Shown here one piece after another: positions 1 to 8,540 of a stretch of DNA of 48,602 nucleotides. Each line of letters begins with the position of its first letter. Positions within the stretch are counted from its first letter, which is position 1. The translations under genes were made by a program, and so were the position numbers. Origin of the DNA: Anaeroplasmataceae bacterium. Its GTDB lineage: Bacteria; Bacillota_I; Bacilli_A; Acholeplasmatales; JAEDCM01. The stretch is from assembly GCA_016294165.1 (NCBI GenBank), contig JAEDCM010000009.1:1-48602 (forward strand), written 5' to 3'. The notes under the pieces were generated by a model, which worked only from the letters and a program-made list of their open reading frames with translations, had not been told where the DNA came from and searched no databases.

Positions 1-38
1 TGGTCAATAGACCATGACATCGATGCTCGGTTAATTAT

Positions 39-227
39 TTGCCGAGTAGTTCACTGCTTCAGCAACTACCAGCTTTAATCTTTGGTGCACCTTTAGTTTT
101 AATGATTCCAACTGCTGGACGAAATATGAATAACGCTTTAATAGTCTTTGAAATTATAGTAGTGTTATTTATTATATACAATGTTTTGTTATTTAGAAAA
201 CAAATATTCAAACGTGAAAAAAATTAA
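39..227 (+). CDS. Short hydrophobic protein or C-terminal remnant of a membrane protein
   Basis: A 62-codon reading frame from a TTG, with no visible Shine-Dalgarno site. It has one or two hydrophobic stretches (about residues 10-25 and 32-52) and ends in a basic tail. An in-frame TGA at 15-17 shows it is not simply the tail of a longer gene in this frame entering from the left. It could be a small membrane protein, or the last part of a transporter that has suffered a frameshift. I do not recognise a family. The window edge prevents a decision. Confidence 0.3.
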   Translation: MPSSSLLQQLPALIFGAPLVLMIPTAGRNMNNALIVFEIIVVLFIIYNVLLFRKQIFKREKN

Positions 228-246
228 TAAATAATTATCATAAAAA

Positions 247-275
247 TTGCGCTGATAGTATTTTTTTGATATAAT
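247..275 (+). promoter_or_regulatory. Promoter of ddh
   Basis: A consensus -10 TATAAT at 270-275 lies 17 nt after TTGCGC (247-252). Transcription would start near 282, just before the Shine-Dalgarno site of ddh. Confidence 0.6.
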
Positions 276-298
276 ACAACCCGTAGGAGATGATTATT

Positions 299-1282
299 AT
301 GATTAGAATAGGAATATGTGGTTATGGAAATTTAGGAAAAGGTGTTGAATCTGCGATTAAACAAAACGATGATTTAGAACTTGTAGCGGTATTTACTCGT
401 CGTAATCCAGCAGATTTAAAAATTTTAACACCAAATGTTAAGGTTTATAATATTAGCGAAATTGAATCATTTAAAGATAAAATCGATGTAATGATTTTAT
501 GTGGTGGAAGTGCAACAGATCTTCCAAAGCAAACTCCAGAATTAGCAAAATGGTTCAATGTAATTGATTCATTTGATACGCATGCTAATATTTATAATCA
601 TTATTTAAATGTTGATAAAGCTAGCAAAGCAAATGATAAAACAGCGATTATTTCAGTTGGATGGGATCCAGGAATGTTCTCGTTAAATCGTCTATACGCA
701 TCATCAGTTTTAGTTGATGGTAAGGATTATACATTCTGGGGAAAAGGAGTATCACAAGGTCATAGTGATGCCATTAGAAGAATTGAAGGCGTATTAGATG
801 CTAAGCAATATACGATTCCCGTTGAAGAAGCATTAATCGGCGCAAGAAGTGGAAACAATCCGGACTTAACAACAAGACAAAAGCATACTCGCGAATGCTT
901 TGTTGTATTAAAGGATGAATCATATGCAGAGAAGGTAGAAAAAAAAATCAAAGAAATGCCAAACTACTTTGCGGATTATGACACAACAGTGCACTTTATT
1001 TCATTAGAAGAGTTAAAGAAAAACCATAGTGGAATTCCACATGGTGGATTTGTAATTAGAAGTGGTCGAACAGGATGGAATTTAGAAAACAAGCATGTTA
1101 TTGAATATAGTCTAAAGCTTGATTCAAATCCTGAATTCACTGGTTCTGTATTGGTAGCTTATGCTCGTGCTTGCTACAAGATGAATAAAGAAGGGATTAG
1201 AGGATGTAATACTGTAATGGATGTTGCACCTAAATATCTTTCAAATTTATCAACAGAAGAAATTTTAAAACATTTAGTATAA
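299..1282 (+). CDS. ddh: meso-diaminopimelate D-dehydrogenase
   Basis: NADP-dependent enzyme that makes meso-diaminopimelate from tetrahydrodipicolinate and ammonia in one step, for lysine and peptidoglycan. The sequence has the N-terminal dinucleotide motif GYGNLGKG, then CGGSATDLPKQ, the family signature VGWDPGMFS, and GKGVSQGHSDAIRRI, all close to Corynebacterium Ddh. The 327-aa length is typical. An in-frame ATG at 290 abuts AGGAG (285-289) and is too close to be used. The ATG at 299 has correct spacing, so I start there. The gene stands alone with its own promoter and a terminator shared with the converging regulator gene. MurE in this window carries the DAP-type DNPR motif, so the product is likely used for the wall. 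Confidence 0.95.
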   Translation: MIRIGICGYGNLGKGVESAIKQNDDLELVAVFTRRNPADLKILTPNVKVYNISEIESFKDKIDVMILCGGSATDLPKQTPELAKWFNVIDSFDTHANIYNHYLNVDKASKANDKTAIISVGWDPGMFSLNRLYASSVLVDGKDYTFWGKGVSQGHSDAIRRIEGVLDAKQYTIPVEEALIGARSGNNPDLTTRQKHTRECFVVLKDESYAEKVEKKIKEMPNYFADYDTTVHFISLEELKKNHSGIPHGGFVIRSGRTGWNLENKHVIEYSLKLDSNPEFTGSVLVAYARACYKMNKEGIRGCNTVMDVAPKYLSNLSTEEILKHLV

Positions 1283-1287
1283 AGAAA

Positions 1288-1318
1288 AAATCCCAATTTA
1301 ATTGGGATTTATTTTTTT
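1288..1318. terminator. Bidirectional terminator between ddh and the DtxR-like gene
   Basis: A perfect 11-bp stem (1288-1298 with 1300-1310, one-base loop on paper, more in reality) has an A-run before it and a T-run after it, so it can work on both strands. The minus-strand gene ends inside the right arm. Confidence 0.8.
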
Positions 1319-1668
1319 AAATTTTTGAGACAAGTAAATGTTTCATCACTGATGATATGCTCAATTTCACAAGCATCTTCAAGAGCTTGTTGTCGGCTAA
1401 CTCCAATGCTCATTAGAAAATCAGAGATGATATGGTGCTTATCTAAGACGCTTTCCGCAATTTTTCTTCCTTCATCAGTAAGCAAGATATTTAAATTGGA
1501 ATTTATGATAATTAAGCCCTTTTCTTTAAGTTTTTTCATCGCAATACTAACACTAGCTTTACTAAAACTCATTTCGTTTGCGATGTCGATTGCTTTAACA
1601 TTTCCTTTGTTTTTTTGTAAAATTAAAATTGTTTCTAAATAGTCTTCTTCAGAACGATGCCTTTTCAT
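1309..1668 (-). CDS. DtxR/MntR-family metal-dependent transcriptional regulator, short form
   Basis: 119-aa regulator, expected to bind Mn2+ or Fe2+ and repress metal-uptake genes. Residues 1-65 form the winged helix-turn-helix, with recognition helix around SFSKASVSIAMKKL. Residues 70-119 form the dimerisation and metal-binding part. Likely ligands are D9, E12, H78, C100, E103 and H104. D9 and E12 resemble manganese-type MntR, while Cys at position 100 resembles iron-type DtxR, where MntR has Glu. There is no C-terminal SH3/FeoA domain and the protein is shorter than MntR (about 140 aa). A weak GGTGAT ribosome site precedes the ATG, and a TATAAT on the minus strand at 1684-1689 may give a very short leader. 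It follows the ACT gene closely and may be co-transcribed. The target genes are not visible here. Confidence 0.85.
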   Translation of the reverse strand: MKRHRSEEDYLETILILQKNKGNVKAIDIANEMSFSKASVSIAMKKLKEKGLIIINSNLNILLTDEGRKIAESVLDKHHIISDFLMSIGVSRQQALEDACEIEHIISDETFTCLKNLKK

Positions 1669-1692
1669 AATATCACCATGAATATTATAGTA

Positions 1693-2112
1693 TTATGCTA
1701 ATGGTTTTTCAACTAAATTGAAATTGTTTGTTCTTAAAATTTCAACAGTTTTTGGAATATCATCAACCTTAATCAACATGATTGCACGTCTATTCTCATC
1801 CGCAAATGAGTACATATAGTTTACGTTGATATTCTGTTTATCTAAGATTTCTAATACATCAGCCAAAGCTCCTGGCTTATTAGCTACGTCAACCGCAAGG
1901 ATTTCGTTAACTTTAGTTACGAATCCAGCATTTTTTAAAACCTCAACTGATTTATCAATATCACTTGTAAGGGCTCTAAAAATTCCAAAATCACTTGAAT
2001 CAGCGATAGTAACCGCCGCAAGATTAATATTATTTTGAGCTAGTAAATTGCAAACATCATATAATCTACCAGTTTTATTCTCAATAAAAACTGCAATTTG
2101 TTTAACTGACAT
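1693..2112 (-). CDS. Tandem ACT-domain protein
   Basis: 139-aa protein made of two ACT domains, about residues 4-68 and 72-135, with no catalytic domain. ACT pairs usually bind amino acids and act as sensors. The second domain opens with AVDVANKPGALADVLEIL, a classic ACT strand-helix start. Proteins of this type (COG4747) are commonly encoded next to phenylacetate-CoA ligase, as here, 12 nt downstream of it. Shine-Dalgarno AGGAGG lies just before the ATG. By context it may tune the neighbouring ligase or sense aromatic or branched amino acids; that is inference. Confidence 0.88.
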   Translation of the reverse strand: MSVKQIAVFIENKTGRLYDVCNLLAQNNINLAAVTIADSSDFGIFRALTSDIDKSVEVLKNAGFVTKVNEILAVDVANKPGALADVLEILDKQNINVNYMYSFADENRRAIMLIKVDDIPKTVEILRTNNFNLVEKPLA

Positions 2113-2124
2113 GGTTGTTTCCTC

Positions 2125-3435
2125 CTATATTTTACGTTTATCAATAACACGTTTAGCTTTACCTTCACTTCTTGGAAGAGTGTTAGGAGAAACTAAAGTA
2201 ATCTTTGCTCCAACACTAAGCATTGATTTTACATTGTCGCTAATGGCAGTACGTAATGCCTCTAGCTTATTAATCTCATCTGAGAACATTGCCTCATTGA
2301 TTTCAATTTGAATTTCTAGTGTATCAAGATTATTTACACGATCCACAATGATTTGATAATGGGCTTCAACATTTTTATTAACGCTCATAATGGCTGCTTC
2401 GATTTGAGAAGGGAAGACATTTACTCCACGAATGATTAGCATATCATCAGTACGTCCAGTAATCTTTCCTAAACGAGCAAGTGTACGACCACATTCGCAT
2501 TTTTCATAATTGATAGTTGCGATATCTTTTGTACGATATCTAATTAGAGGAATCCCTTCCTTAGTTAAAGTAGTGAATACTAATTCACCCTTTTCTCCTG
2601 GCGCAACTGGTTCTAATGTTACTGGGTCAATGATTTCTGGATAGAAGTGATCCTCATTAATGTGTAATCCATTTTGATAAGCACATTCACAGGCAACTCC
2701 TGGTCCCATTATTTCTGATAAACCATAGATGTCATACGCTTTAATTCCTAGTTTTTCTTCAATTACTTTACGCATTTCATCAGTCCAAGGCTCAGCTCCA
2801 AAAATACCAATTTTCAAGGCGATATCTTCAGGCTTTAATCCTTGCTTTTCCATTTCTGATGCTAAATAAATCGCATATGAAGGTGTACATGCAAGAATAT
2901 CGGCTTTAAAATCCTGAATTAATCGAATTTGATTTTGGGTGTTTCCAGAGCTGCTTGGAACAGTAGCACATCCAAGCTTTTCTGCACCATAGTGTAATCC
3001 TAGTCCTCCAGTGAATAATCCATATCCATATGAAACATGGGCAACCATATCCTCTGTACCACCAGAGGCTACGATACTACGGGCAGCCATCTGTGCCCAA
3101 ACATCAATATCGTTTTTTGTGTAACCAACAACTGTTAATTTACCGGTTGTTCCACTTGAGGCATGAAGGCGAATGATATCCTTTTGCTTTGCCGCAAACA
3201 TTCCAAATGGGTAACCATCTCTAAGGTCCTTCTTAACAGTAAAAGGTAGCTTAACAATATCATCGATGGATTTAATGTCGCTTGGTTTTACATTCATCTC
3301 ATCCATTTTTTTACGATATGTTTCAACATTATCATATACATATTGTACTTGCTTGATTAGTCGTTCTGATTGAAGAGCCCTTAGATCTTCACGGCTCATA
3401 CATTCATGTTCTTTGTCATAATATTTTATTTCCAT
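2125..3435 (-). CDS. paaK: Phenylacetate-CoA ligase (adenylate-forming)
   Basis: 436-aa AMP-forming CoA ligase that activates phenylacetate or a related aryl acid to its CoA ester. Visible motifs: SSGTTGKLTVVGYT (P-loop-like, about residues 94-107), YDIYGLSEIMGPGV, YRTKDI and RTDDMLIIRGVNVFPSQIE. The length is usual for PaaK. The start is preceded by GAAAGGA at good spacing. It has its own promoter and leads an operon with the ACT protein. In many anaerobes this pair sits beside indolepyruvate:ferredoxin oxidoreductase genes and serves aromatic amino acid fermentation; no such genes are seen here. Substrate is inferred from family. Confidence 0.92.
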   Translation of the reverse strand: MEIKYYDKEHECMSREDLRALQSERLIKQVQYVYDNVETYRKKMDEMNVKPSDIKSIDDIVKLPFTVKKDLRDGYPFGMFAAKQKDIIRLHASSGTTGKLTVVGYTKNDIDVWAQMAARSIVASGGTEDMVAHVSYGYGLFTGGLGLHYGAEKLGCATVPSSSGNTQNQIRLIQDFKADILACTPSYAIYLASEMEKQGLKPEDIALKIGIFGAEPWTDEMRKVIEEKLGIKAYDIYGLSEIMGPGVACECAYQNGLHINEDHFYPEIIDPVTLEPVAPGEKGELVFTTLTKEGIPLIRYRTKDIATINYEKCECGRTLARLGKITGRTDDMLIIRGVNVFPSQIEAAIMSVNKNVEAHYQIIVDRVNNLDTLEIQIEINEAMFSDEINKLEALRTAISDNVKSMLSVGAKITLVSPNTLPRSEGKAKRVIDKRKI

Positions 3436-3468
3436 AAAAATATTCCTTTCAATATATAGTTTAAAATT

Positions 3469-3497
3469 ATTATATCATAATGTTTTTTGATAGACAA
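3469..3497 (-). promoter_or_regulatory. Promoter of paaK-ACT operon
   Basis: On the minus strand, TTGTCT (plus 3492-3497), a 17-nt spacer and TATAAT (plus 3469-3474), about 34 nt before the paaK start codon. Confidence 0.65.
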
Positions 3498-3585
3498 TAA
3501 TGAACTTTATTAAGCTAAAGTATAAAATTATAACAAGTTGAAAAAATAATTGTTTTATAATAAAATTGTTATGAGGTGGTTAGTA

Positions 3586-4041
3586 ATGCAAATAAAAAAT
3601 GTCAGTGTTATCACAAAGAAGGATATTTCCTATGCTTTATTTAATAAAAAGAGTGTGATGATTAAAATCGGAATATGCTCGTTAATGATTGTTGTTTGTG
3701 CTATTTTATTATTAATCAATAAGGATTATGTTTTTGGTGTTATTTTTTTAATTATTGGTTTGAGTTTATTACCTATTATGCAAATATCAAGTGAGGTAGC
3801 TAAGAAAAGAGCGCTAAAGAAGATAAGCTTTAATGGTGATGTAACATTCAATTATGAATTCTATGATGAATATTTTTGTGTTTCTGATTCTGTTGAAAGG
3901 TTTTATTATAAGGATATTATTGAGGCTAGAGAAGATAAAAGAAATTTATATTTATATATCAAAGAAGGAGTGTTCATCGTTAAAAAGGATGCCTTCTTAG
4001 AAGGACAATTAGATGTTCTAGTAGATCGATTAAATAGATAA
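3586..4041 (+). CDS. YcxB-like small membrane protein
   Basis: 151-aa protein of unknown function. There are two adjacent membrane segments (about residues 26-45 and 48-67), followed by a soluble tail rich in aromatic residues that resembles YcxB-like C-terminal domains (strands around RFYYKDIIEARE, then LYLYIKEGVFIVKKDAF). The ATG at 3586 is chosen because GAGGTGG (3573-3579) lies 6 nt before it. The upstream in-frame ATG at 3550 would overlap the promoter and has no ribosome site. It is monocistronic, ended by a terminator. The YcxB assignment is tentative. Confidence 0.7.
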   Translation: MQIKNVSVITKKDISYALFNKKSVMIKIGICSLMIVVCAILLLINKDYVFGVIFLIIGLSLLPIMQISSEVAKKRALKKISFNGDVTFNYEFYDEYFCVSDSVERFYYKDIIEAREDKRNLYLYIKEGVFIVKKDAFLEGQLDVLVDRLNR

Positions 4042-4064
4042 CCATAGTGGTTGTCTTTTTTTTT
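4037..4064 (+). terminator. Terminator after the YcxB-like gene
   Basis: An 8-bp stem, 4037-4044 with 4048-4055 (one G-T pair, 3-nt loop), is followed by nine T residues (4056-4064). The stop codon is inside the left arm. Confidence 0.75.
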
Positions 4065-4110
4065 AGGTATATTAATGATTTTTAATTAATATAATTTACT
4101 GGGTGATGGT

Positions 4111-5550
4111 ATGCGTATTAAAAGTTTAGCAAAGGAGTATAAGGAGGTAATATTTTATAATCACCATGTAAATGGTATAAAAAATAATTCCTTAGATGTC
4201 AAGGAAAATGATGTTTTTGTAGCGATAAAGGGATATAGTGACGATGGTCATAAATATATTAAGGAAGCCATAAATAAAGGTGCTAAAACAATCATTTATG
4301 AGGATGATGTGATAAAAATCTCGGGAATTAATTATATTTTAGTTGATGATTGTAAGAAATATTTAGGAGTTATTGCGAATAGATTTTTTAAGGAAGTAAC
4401 TAAAAAAATCTATATGATTGGGATTACAGGAACAAATGGTAAAACTACCATATCGACATTAATTTCATCTTTTTTAGATTATAGTGGAATTAGTAATATC
4501 CTAATTGGGACAAATGGTATAAAATTTAATGATTGCAATTATACGACAAATAATACAACACCCGATATTTTGCTTTGCCTAAATGCCATTTATGAGGCTT
4601 ATAAAAAAGGGGCTAAATATTGTATTATGGAGGTTTCTAGTCATGCGATTAAGGAATTAAGGGTATATGGATTTAATTATAAAATGGGTATTTTTTCTAA
4701 TATAACTCATGATCATTTAGATTACCATAAAAGCATGACAGATTATATGTATATTAAGGCTCATTTTTTAAGTCATGTTAAGGATGTTGTCATTTTAAAC
4801 AAGGATATAAGTGAATACAGCTTTTTTTCAAAACTGATTGAAACGAAAATTATTAGCTATAGCATTAACAATAATAGTGATTTTAAGGCATCAAACATCA
4901 TCAAATCTTTTGAAAATGGTACAACCTTTAAGGTTTTGACGAAGGAATATAAAAAAACAATTCATACGCCTTTAATTGGAAAGTTTAATGTTTATAATAT
5001 ATTAGCTGCGATGACAGCTATAACCTATTTAAAATTTAATATTGATGATTTTTCAAGATTTTTAAAGTTTTACGTTAAAATATCCGGAAGAATGGAAATG
5101 CTAAAAATGAATAATCGTTGTTTTATTATTGATTATGCACATACACCAGATGGAGTGCTAAATGTATGTTTAAATATTAGAGAATATACCAATAATAAAT
5201 TAAAGATTGTCATTGGATGTGGAGGAAATCGTGATAAGGAAAAGCGCCCATTGATTGGTGAGATTGTCACAAAATACGCTGATTATGTAATATTTACCAA
5301 TGATAATCCGCGAAATGAAAATGAAGAAGAAATTATTAGGGATATTTTAAGTGGAGTTTCAACAAATAATTATGATGTGATTTTAAATAGACAAAAAGCA
5401 ATTTATCAAATTATTAAGGATAGTGAGCCAAATGATTGTATTGCGATTTTAGGAAAAGGAAATGAAACATATCAAATTATTAATGGAATAAAATACCCTT
5501 TTAATGATATAGAATGTATTAAAAAAATAATGAAGCGGGTGTTTTTATGA
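4111..5550 (+). CDS. murE: UDP-MurNAc-tripeptide synthetase, DAP-adding type
   Basis: Cytoplasmic Mur ligase that adds the third amino acid to UDP-MurNAc-L-Ala-D-Glu. Its 479 aa follow the usual three-domain order: substrate domain (1-100), ATPase domain with TGTNGKTT at 106-113, and C-terminal domain with AHTPDG and GCGGNRDKEKRP. The motif D398-N399-P400-R401 marks meso-diaminopimelate-adding enzymes; lysine-adding MurE has a different motif. This agrees with Ddh earlier in the window. Ribosome site GGGTGATGG precedes the ATG. The last codons overlap mraY by ATGA, giving translational coupling. murF, often between murE and mraY, is absent. Confidence 0.95.
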   Translation: MRIKSLAKEYKEVIFYNHHVNGIKNNSLDVKENDVFVAIKGYSDDGHKYIKEAINKGAKTIIYEDDVIKISGINYILVDDCKKYLGVIANRFFKEVTKKIYMIGITGTNGKTTISTLISSFLDYSGISNILIGTNGIKFNDCNYTTNNTTPDILLCLNAIYEAYKKGAKYCIMEVSSHAIKELRVYGFNYKMGIFSNITHDHLDYHKSMTDYMYIKAHFLSHVKDVVILNKDISEYSFFSKLIETKIISYSINNNSDFKASNIIKSFENGTTFKVLTKEYKKTIHTPLIGKFNVYNILAAMTAITYLKFNIDDFSRFLKFYVKISGRMEMLKMNNRCFIIDYAHTPDGVLNVCLNIREYTNNKLKIVIGCGGNRDKEKRPLIGEIVTKYADYVIFTNDNPRNENEEEIIRDILSGVSTNNYDVILNRQKAIYQIIKDSEPNDCIAILGKGNETYQIINGIKYPFNDIECIKKIMKRVFL

Positions 5551-6515
5551 TTTCGGTTTATGCATTATGTGTAAGTGTTATCTTTGGATTTATTTTATTT
5601 CCAAATTTTATCAATATTTTTAAGGACCATCATTTAGGTCAAAGCATTAGGGAAGAAGGCCCTAAAGCTCATCAAAAGAAAAAAGGAACTCCAACAATGG
5701 GAGGACTAGTGATTATCATTACAATTATCTTGTCTTATATCATTGTGATTAATCTTAGTAAAGATAATCATCAGTTTTATGAGGTTTTGTTATTGATTTT
5801 AAGCCTATTTATGTTTGGTATAATTGGATTTATTGATGATTATTTGATCATTGTTAAAAAGAATAATAATGGGATAAGTCCAAACATGAAATTGTTTTTA
5901 CAAATTTTGTTTTCCGCAATTACGTTTTTAATTTATTTAAAGATAAGCAATAAGACAAGTATTAATTTATTTAATTTGGAAATAAAGTTAGGATTTTTAT
6001 ATGGAATCTTCATCTTATTACTTATAACCTATAGTTCAAATGCCGTTAATTTGACAGACGGTCTTGATGGACTAGCTGGAGGGCTATTGATCATTGCTTT
6101 TTTAAGCTTTGGGCTTCTCGCAAGACAAAAGGGTAATGAAACCATCTATTTATATTGTTTAGTTACTAGTGGAGCGCTCATCAGTTTTTTAGTTTTTAAT
6201 TTTTATCCTTCTAAAATCATGATGGGTGATACTGGAAGTTTATCATTAGGGGCAAGTCTTGCGGTGGTATCAGTTTTATTGGAGGTAGAAGTGTTGCTTT
6301 TTATTATTGGAATGGTTTTCTTAGTTGAAACCTTAAGTGTAATATTGCAAGTATTATATTACAAAAAAACGCGTGGTAAAAGGATTTTTCTGATGGCACC
6401 ACTTCATCACCATTTTGAATTAAAAGGGTATAGTGAAATTAAAACGGTCTATATATTCTATCTAATAGGTCTGATTTTTGGGGCAATTGGATATCTAATT
6501 GGAGGGTATTTATGA
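5547..6515 (+). CDS. mraY: Phospho-N-acetylmuramoyl-pentapeptide transferase
   Basis: Integral membrane enzyme that moves phospho-MurNAc-pentapeptide from UDP to undecaprenyl phosphate, giving lipid I. At 322 aa with about ten hydrophobic segments, it is the usual size. Family motifs are all present: the Asp pair in GFIDDYLI, NAVNLTDGLDGLAGG, MMGDTGSL, and the histidine cluster APLHHHFE with KG following. It overlaps murE upstream and murD downstream by 4 nt each, so the three are one transcript. Confidence 0.96.
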   Translation: MISVYALCVSVIFGFILFPNFINIFKDHHLGQSIREEGPKAHQKKKGTPTMGGLVIIITIILSYIIVINLSKDNHQFYEVLLLILSLFMFGIIGFIDDYLIIVKKNNNGISPNMKLFLQILFSAITFLIYLKISNKTSINLFNLEIKLGFLYGIFILLLITYSSNAVNLTDGLDGLAGGLLIIAFLSFGLLARQKGNETIYLYCLVTSGALISFLVFNFYPSKIMMGDTGSLSLGASLAVVSVLLEVEVLLFIIGMVFLVETLSVILQVLYYKKTRGKRIFLMAPLHHHFELKGYSEIKTVYIFYLIGLIFGAIGYLIGGYL

Positions 6516-7720
6516 TATTAATTTTGGGAATGGGAATAAGCACAAAAGGTGTAATTAGAGTTTTAGAGCACCTTAAAAAACCATATGTGATTTATGAATC
6601 ATCGATTGTTTTAAGCTATAGATTTGAGCTTATTATTAAATCACCAGGAGTTGTTTTAGATCAAAAAATAATTGAATATTCAAAAAATAAAAATGTGGAA
6701 ATAGTAACTGATGTGGAGTTTATAAGTAGATATTTTAAGCGCAATTACATTGGGATTACTGGGACTAATGGTAAAACAACAACCTCTGTTTTAATGAGTA
6801 AAATAACTGGTGAGATTGCATGTGGAAACATTGGATATAGCATTTGTGATGCACTGATGGATCATAAGGATAGATATAATTTTATCTGTGAGCTATCAAG
6901 CTTTCAACTTGAAAAAGCAAGAAAGTTTGCGCCATATATTGCCTGTATATTAAACATTAATCGGGCACATATGGATTATCATGGGGATTATCAGATGTAT
7001 CAGGAGGCTAAATTAAACTTAGTTAGAAATATTACTGATGGCTATATTGTTTATAATTTTGATGATGATTTCTTGCAAGAAAGATTAAAAAACCATCCAG
7101 CTAATAAGATGACTTTTTCCATAAATAATAAACTTGCGACCTGCTTTGTTAGGGATAAATATATTTATTTTCACAAGAAGAAGTATTTAAAAATAAAAAA
7201 AATATCTTTAAAAGGTGAACATAATTTATATAATATAATGGCTGCAATTTGTATGTCTAAAATATTAGACGTTGAGGATAAAAAAATTAAAAAGGCCATT
7301 ATGGAATTTAATGGTGTTGATTATCGTAATCAGTTAATCAAAAAGAATGTTTATAATGATGCTAAATCAACTAATCCATATTCAACCCTTGCGGCATTAA
7401 GAATGCACGACAATTGTCGTTTGATCTGTGGTGGATATCCACGAAATGAGGATTTGAGCATTTTAGATGGTGATGTCTATCGTTTAAATAAGGTTTATTG
7501 TTATGGGAAGGGTAAGGATATTATTAAAGAGTATATGGAGAAAAAAGGTGTTAAGGTCGATAGCTTTGATACATTAGAAGAAGCCTGTCTAAAGGCTAAA
7601 AAGGAAAAGAAAAAAATTCCTTTAATCTACTCACCGATGATGGCTAGCTTTGATCAATACCAAAGCTACATAGAAAGAGGAAAGGAATTTAACACATATT
7701 ACAAAAAAAAGCTTTATTAA
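6512..7720 (+). CDS. murD: UDP-N-acetylmuramoylalanine--D-glutamate ligase, compact and divergent
   Basis: Mur ligase that adds D-glutamate. The 402 aa are about 45 fewer than usual; most of the loss is in the N-terminal UDP-binding domain between ILGMGIS and the conserved KSPG. The ATP site GTNGKTTT is intact. ELSSFQLE, MDYHGDYQMYQEAK (its Lys matches the carbamylated lysine of the family) and NDAKSTNPYST are recognisable. Usual motifs are altered: VDYRNQ stands where most MurD have PHR-type sequence, and CGGYPRNEDL where GGxDKGxD is normal. Position after mraY, coupled by ATGA, supports MurD over other Mur ligases. It ends in a terminator shared with plsC. Confidence 0.9.
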   Translation: MILILGMGISTKGVIRVLEHLKKPYVIYESSIVLSYRFELIIKSPGVVLDQKIIEYSKNKNVEIVTDVEFISRYFKRNYIGITGTNGKTTTSVLMSKITGEIACGNIGYSICDALMDHKDRYNFICELSSFQLEKARKFAPYIACILNINRAHMDYHGDYQMYQEAKLNLVRNITDGYIVYNFDDDFLQERLKNHPANKMTFSINNKLATCFVRDKYIYFHKKKYLKIKKISLKGEHNLYNIMAAICMSKILDVEDKKIKKAIMEFNGVDYRNQLIKKNVYNDAKSTNPYSTLAALRMHDNCRLICGGYPRNEDLSILDGDVYRLNKVYCYGKGKDIIKEYMEKKGVKVDSFDTLEEACLKAKKEKKKIPLIYSPMMASFDQYQSYIERGKEFNTYYKKKLY

Positions 7721-7730
7721 AAGCTTTTTT
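7705..7730. terminator. Bidirectional terminator between murD and plsC-like gene
   Basis: An 11-bp stem (7705-7715 with 7720-7730) has a 4-nt loop. It is A-rich on one flank and T-rich on the other and serves two converging genes. Confidence 0.8.
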
Positions 7731-7732
7731 GT

Positions 7733-8521
7733 TTATTTCTTTTCTTTTTTAACATAATTATAAGTTGTAGTTTCATTGAAGAAATCACTCATTATTTTGT
7801 TTAAATCGTTCATTGCTTTTTCCAAGTTTTGAGCTCTACTTCCATCCTTTGGTGGATAGTATGGATCAAGGTAATTTAAATGAATGCATGGCTTTCTTTT
7901 AATCCATTTAAAAGGGCCTTTAGCGCGGTGGAAGGTATAAACAACCGGAATAATAGGAACATCATTTTTCATTGCTAAGGTAAAGGCACCTTTTTTAAAT
8001 GGCCTAATATGATCACAGAATGGCTTTAGTGCAGCTTCTGGAAAGATAACAACCTGATCTCCTTTTTCTAGTTTAACAGCCATTTGTTTAGAAAAGTTTC
8101 TTAATCCTTCACGGGTTTCAGGAATCGGCACTGCGGCTAAGAAACGTACAAATTTTCCAAAGAATGGTAATCCCATATTGCTCATTAATGATGTAACCCA
8201 AATCCTTTTGCTTTGACGAGTTAGAACTAGGTAAAATGAATCAAGGGGATGAACATGATTGGAAATGATGATTGCTCCTTGCTTTTTGACATTTTTGATT
8301 TTTTTCTTCCCTTTAACTCTTAATCCTAAAAAAAGATAACCAAAGGGAATTAAGAAAATACCGACTATGAATACAAAAAATTTTGTAATAAATAAAAGAA
8401 ACTTATTCTTAAAGAAAAAATTTGCATCATCTGGATAGAAAACAGGTTTAGCTTCAATTGTTTTATAGGTGTGCGCATTTTCATCTATTTCAATTGGTTT
8501 ATTTTCATTGTTTTCATTCAT
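7733..8521 (-). CDS. plsC: 1-acyl-sn-glycerol-3-phosphate acyltransferase family protein
   Basis: Membrane-associated acyltransferase expected to make phosphatidic acid from lysophosphatidic acid. It has the catalytic NHVHPLD (NHx4D pattern), a conserved FPEAA segment in place of FPEG, and a hydrophobic anchor (about residues 40-65) before the catalytic part. The start at 8521 (MNENNENK, 262 aa) is chosen because GAGGTG lies 7 nt upstream on the minus strand. A longer frame to 8581 has no ribosome site. The acidic 35-residue N-terminal lead before the anchor is unusual. The exact acyl acceptor is not shown by sequence. Confidence 0.88.
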   Translation of the reverse strand: MNENNENKPIEIDENAHTYKTIEAKPVFYPDDANFFFKNKFLLFITKFFVFIVGIFLIPFGYLFLGLRVKGKKKIKNVKKQGAIIISNHVHPLDSFYLVLTRQSKRIWVTSLMSNMGLPFFGKFVRFLAAVPIPETREGLRNFSKQMAVKLEKGDQVVIFPEAALKPFCDHIRPFKKGAFTLAMKNDVPIIPVVYTFHRAKGPFKWIKRKPCIHLNYLDPYYPPKDGSRAQNLEKAMNDLNKIMSDFFNETTTYNYVKKEKK

Positions 8522-8540
8522 AAAAAAACACCTCAAAAGA

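Noticed and set aside
290..298. ATG at 290 as the ddh start
   Set aside because: It directly touches the AGGAG ribosome site. The ATG at 299 has proper spacing and matches the family N-terminus.
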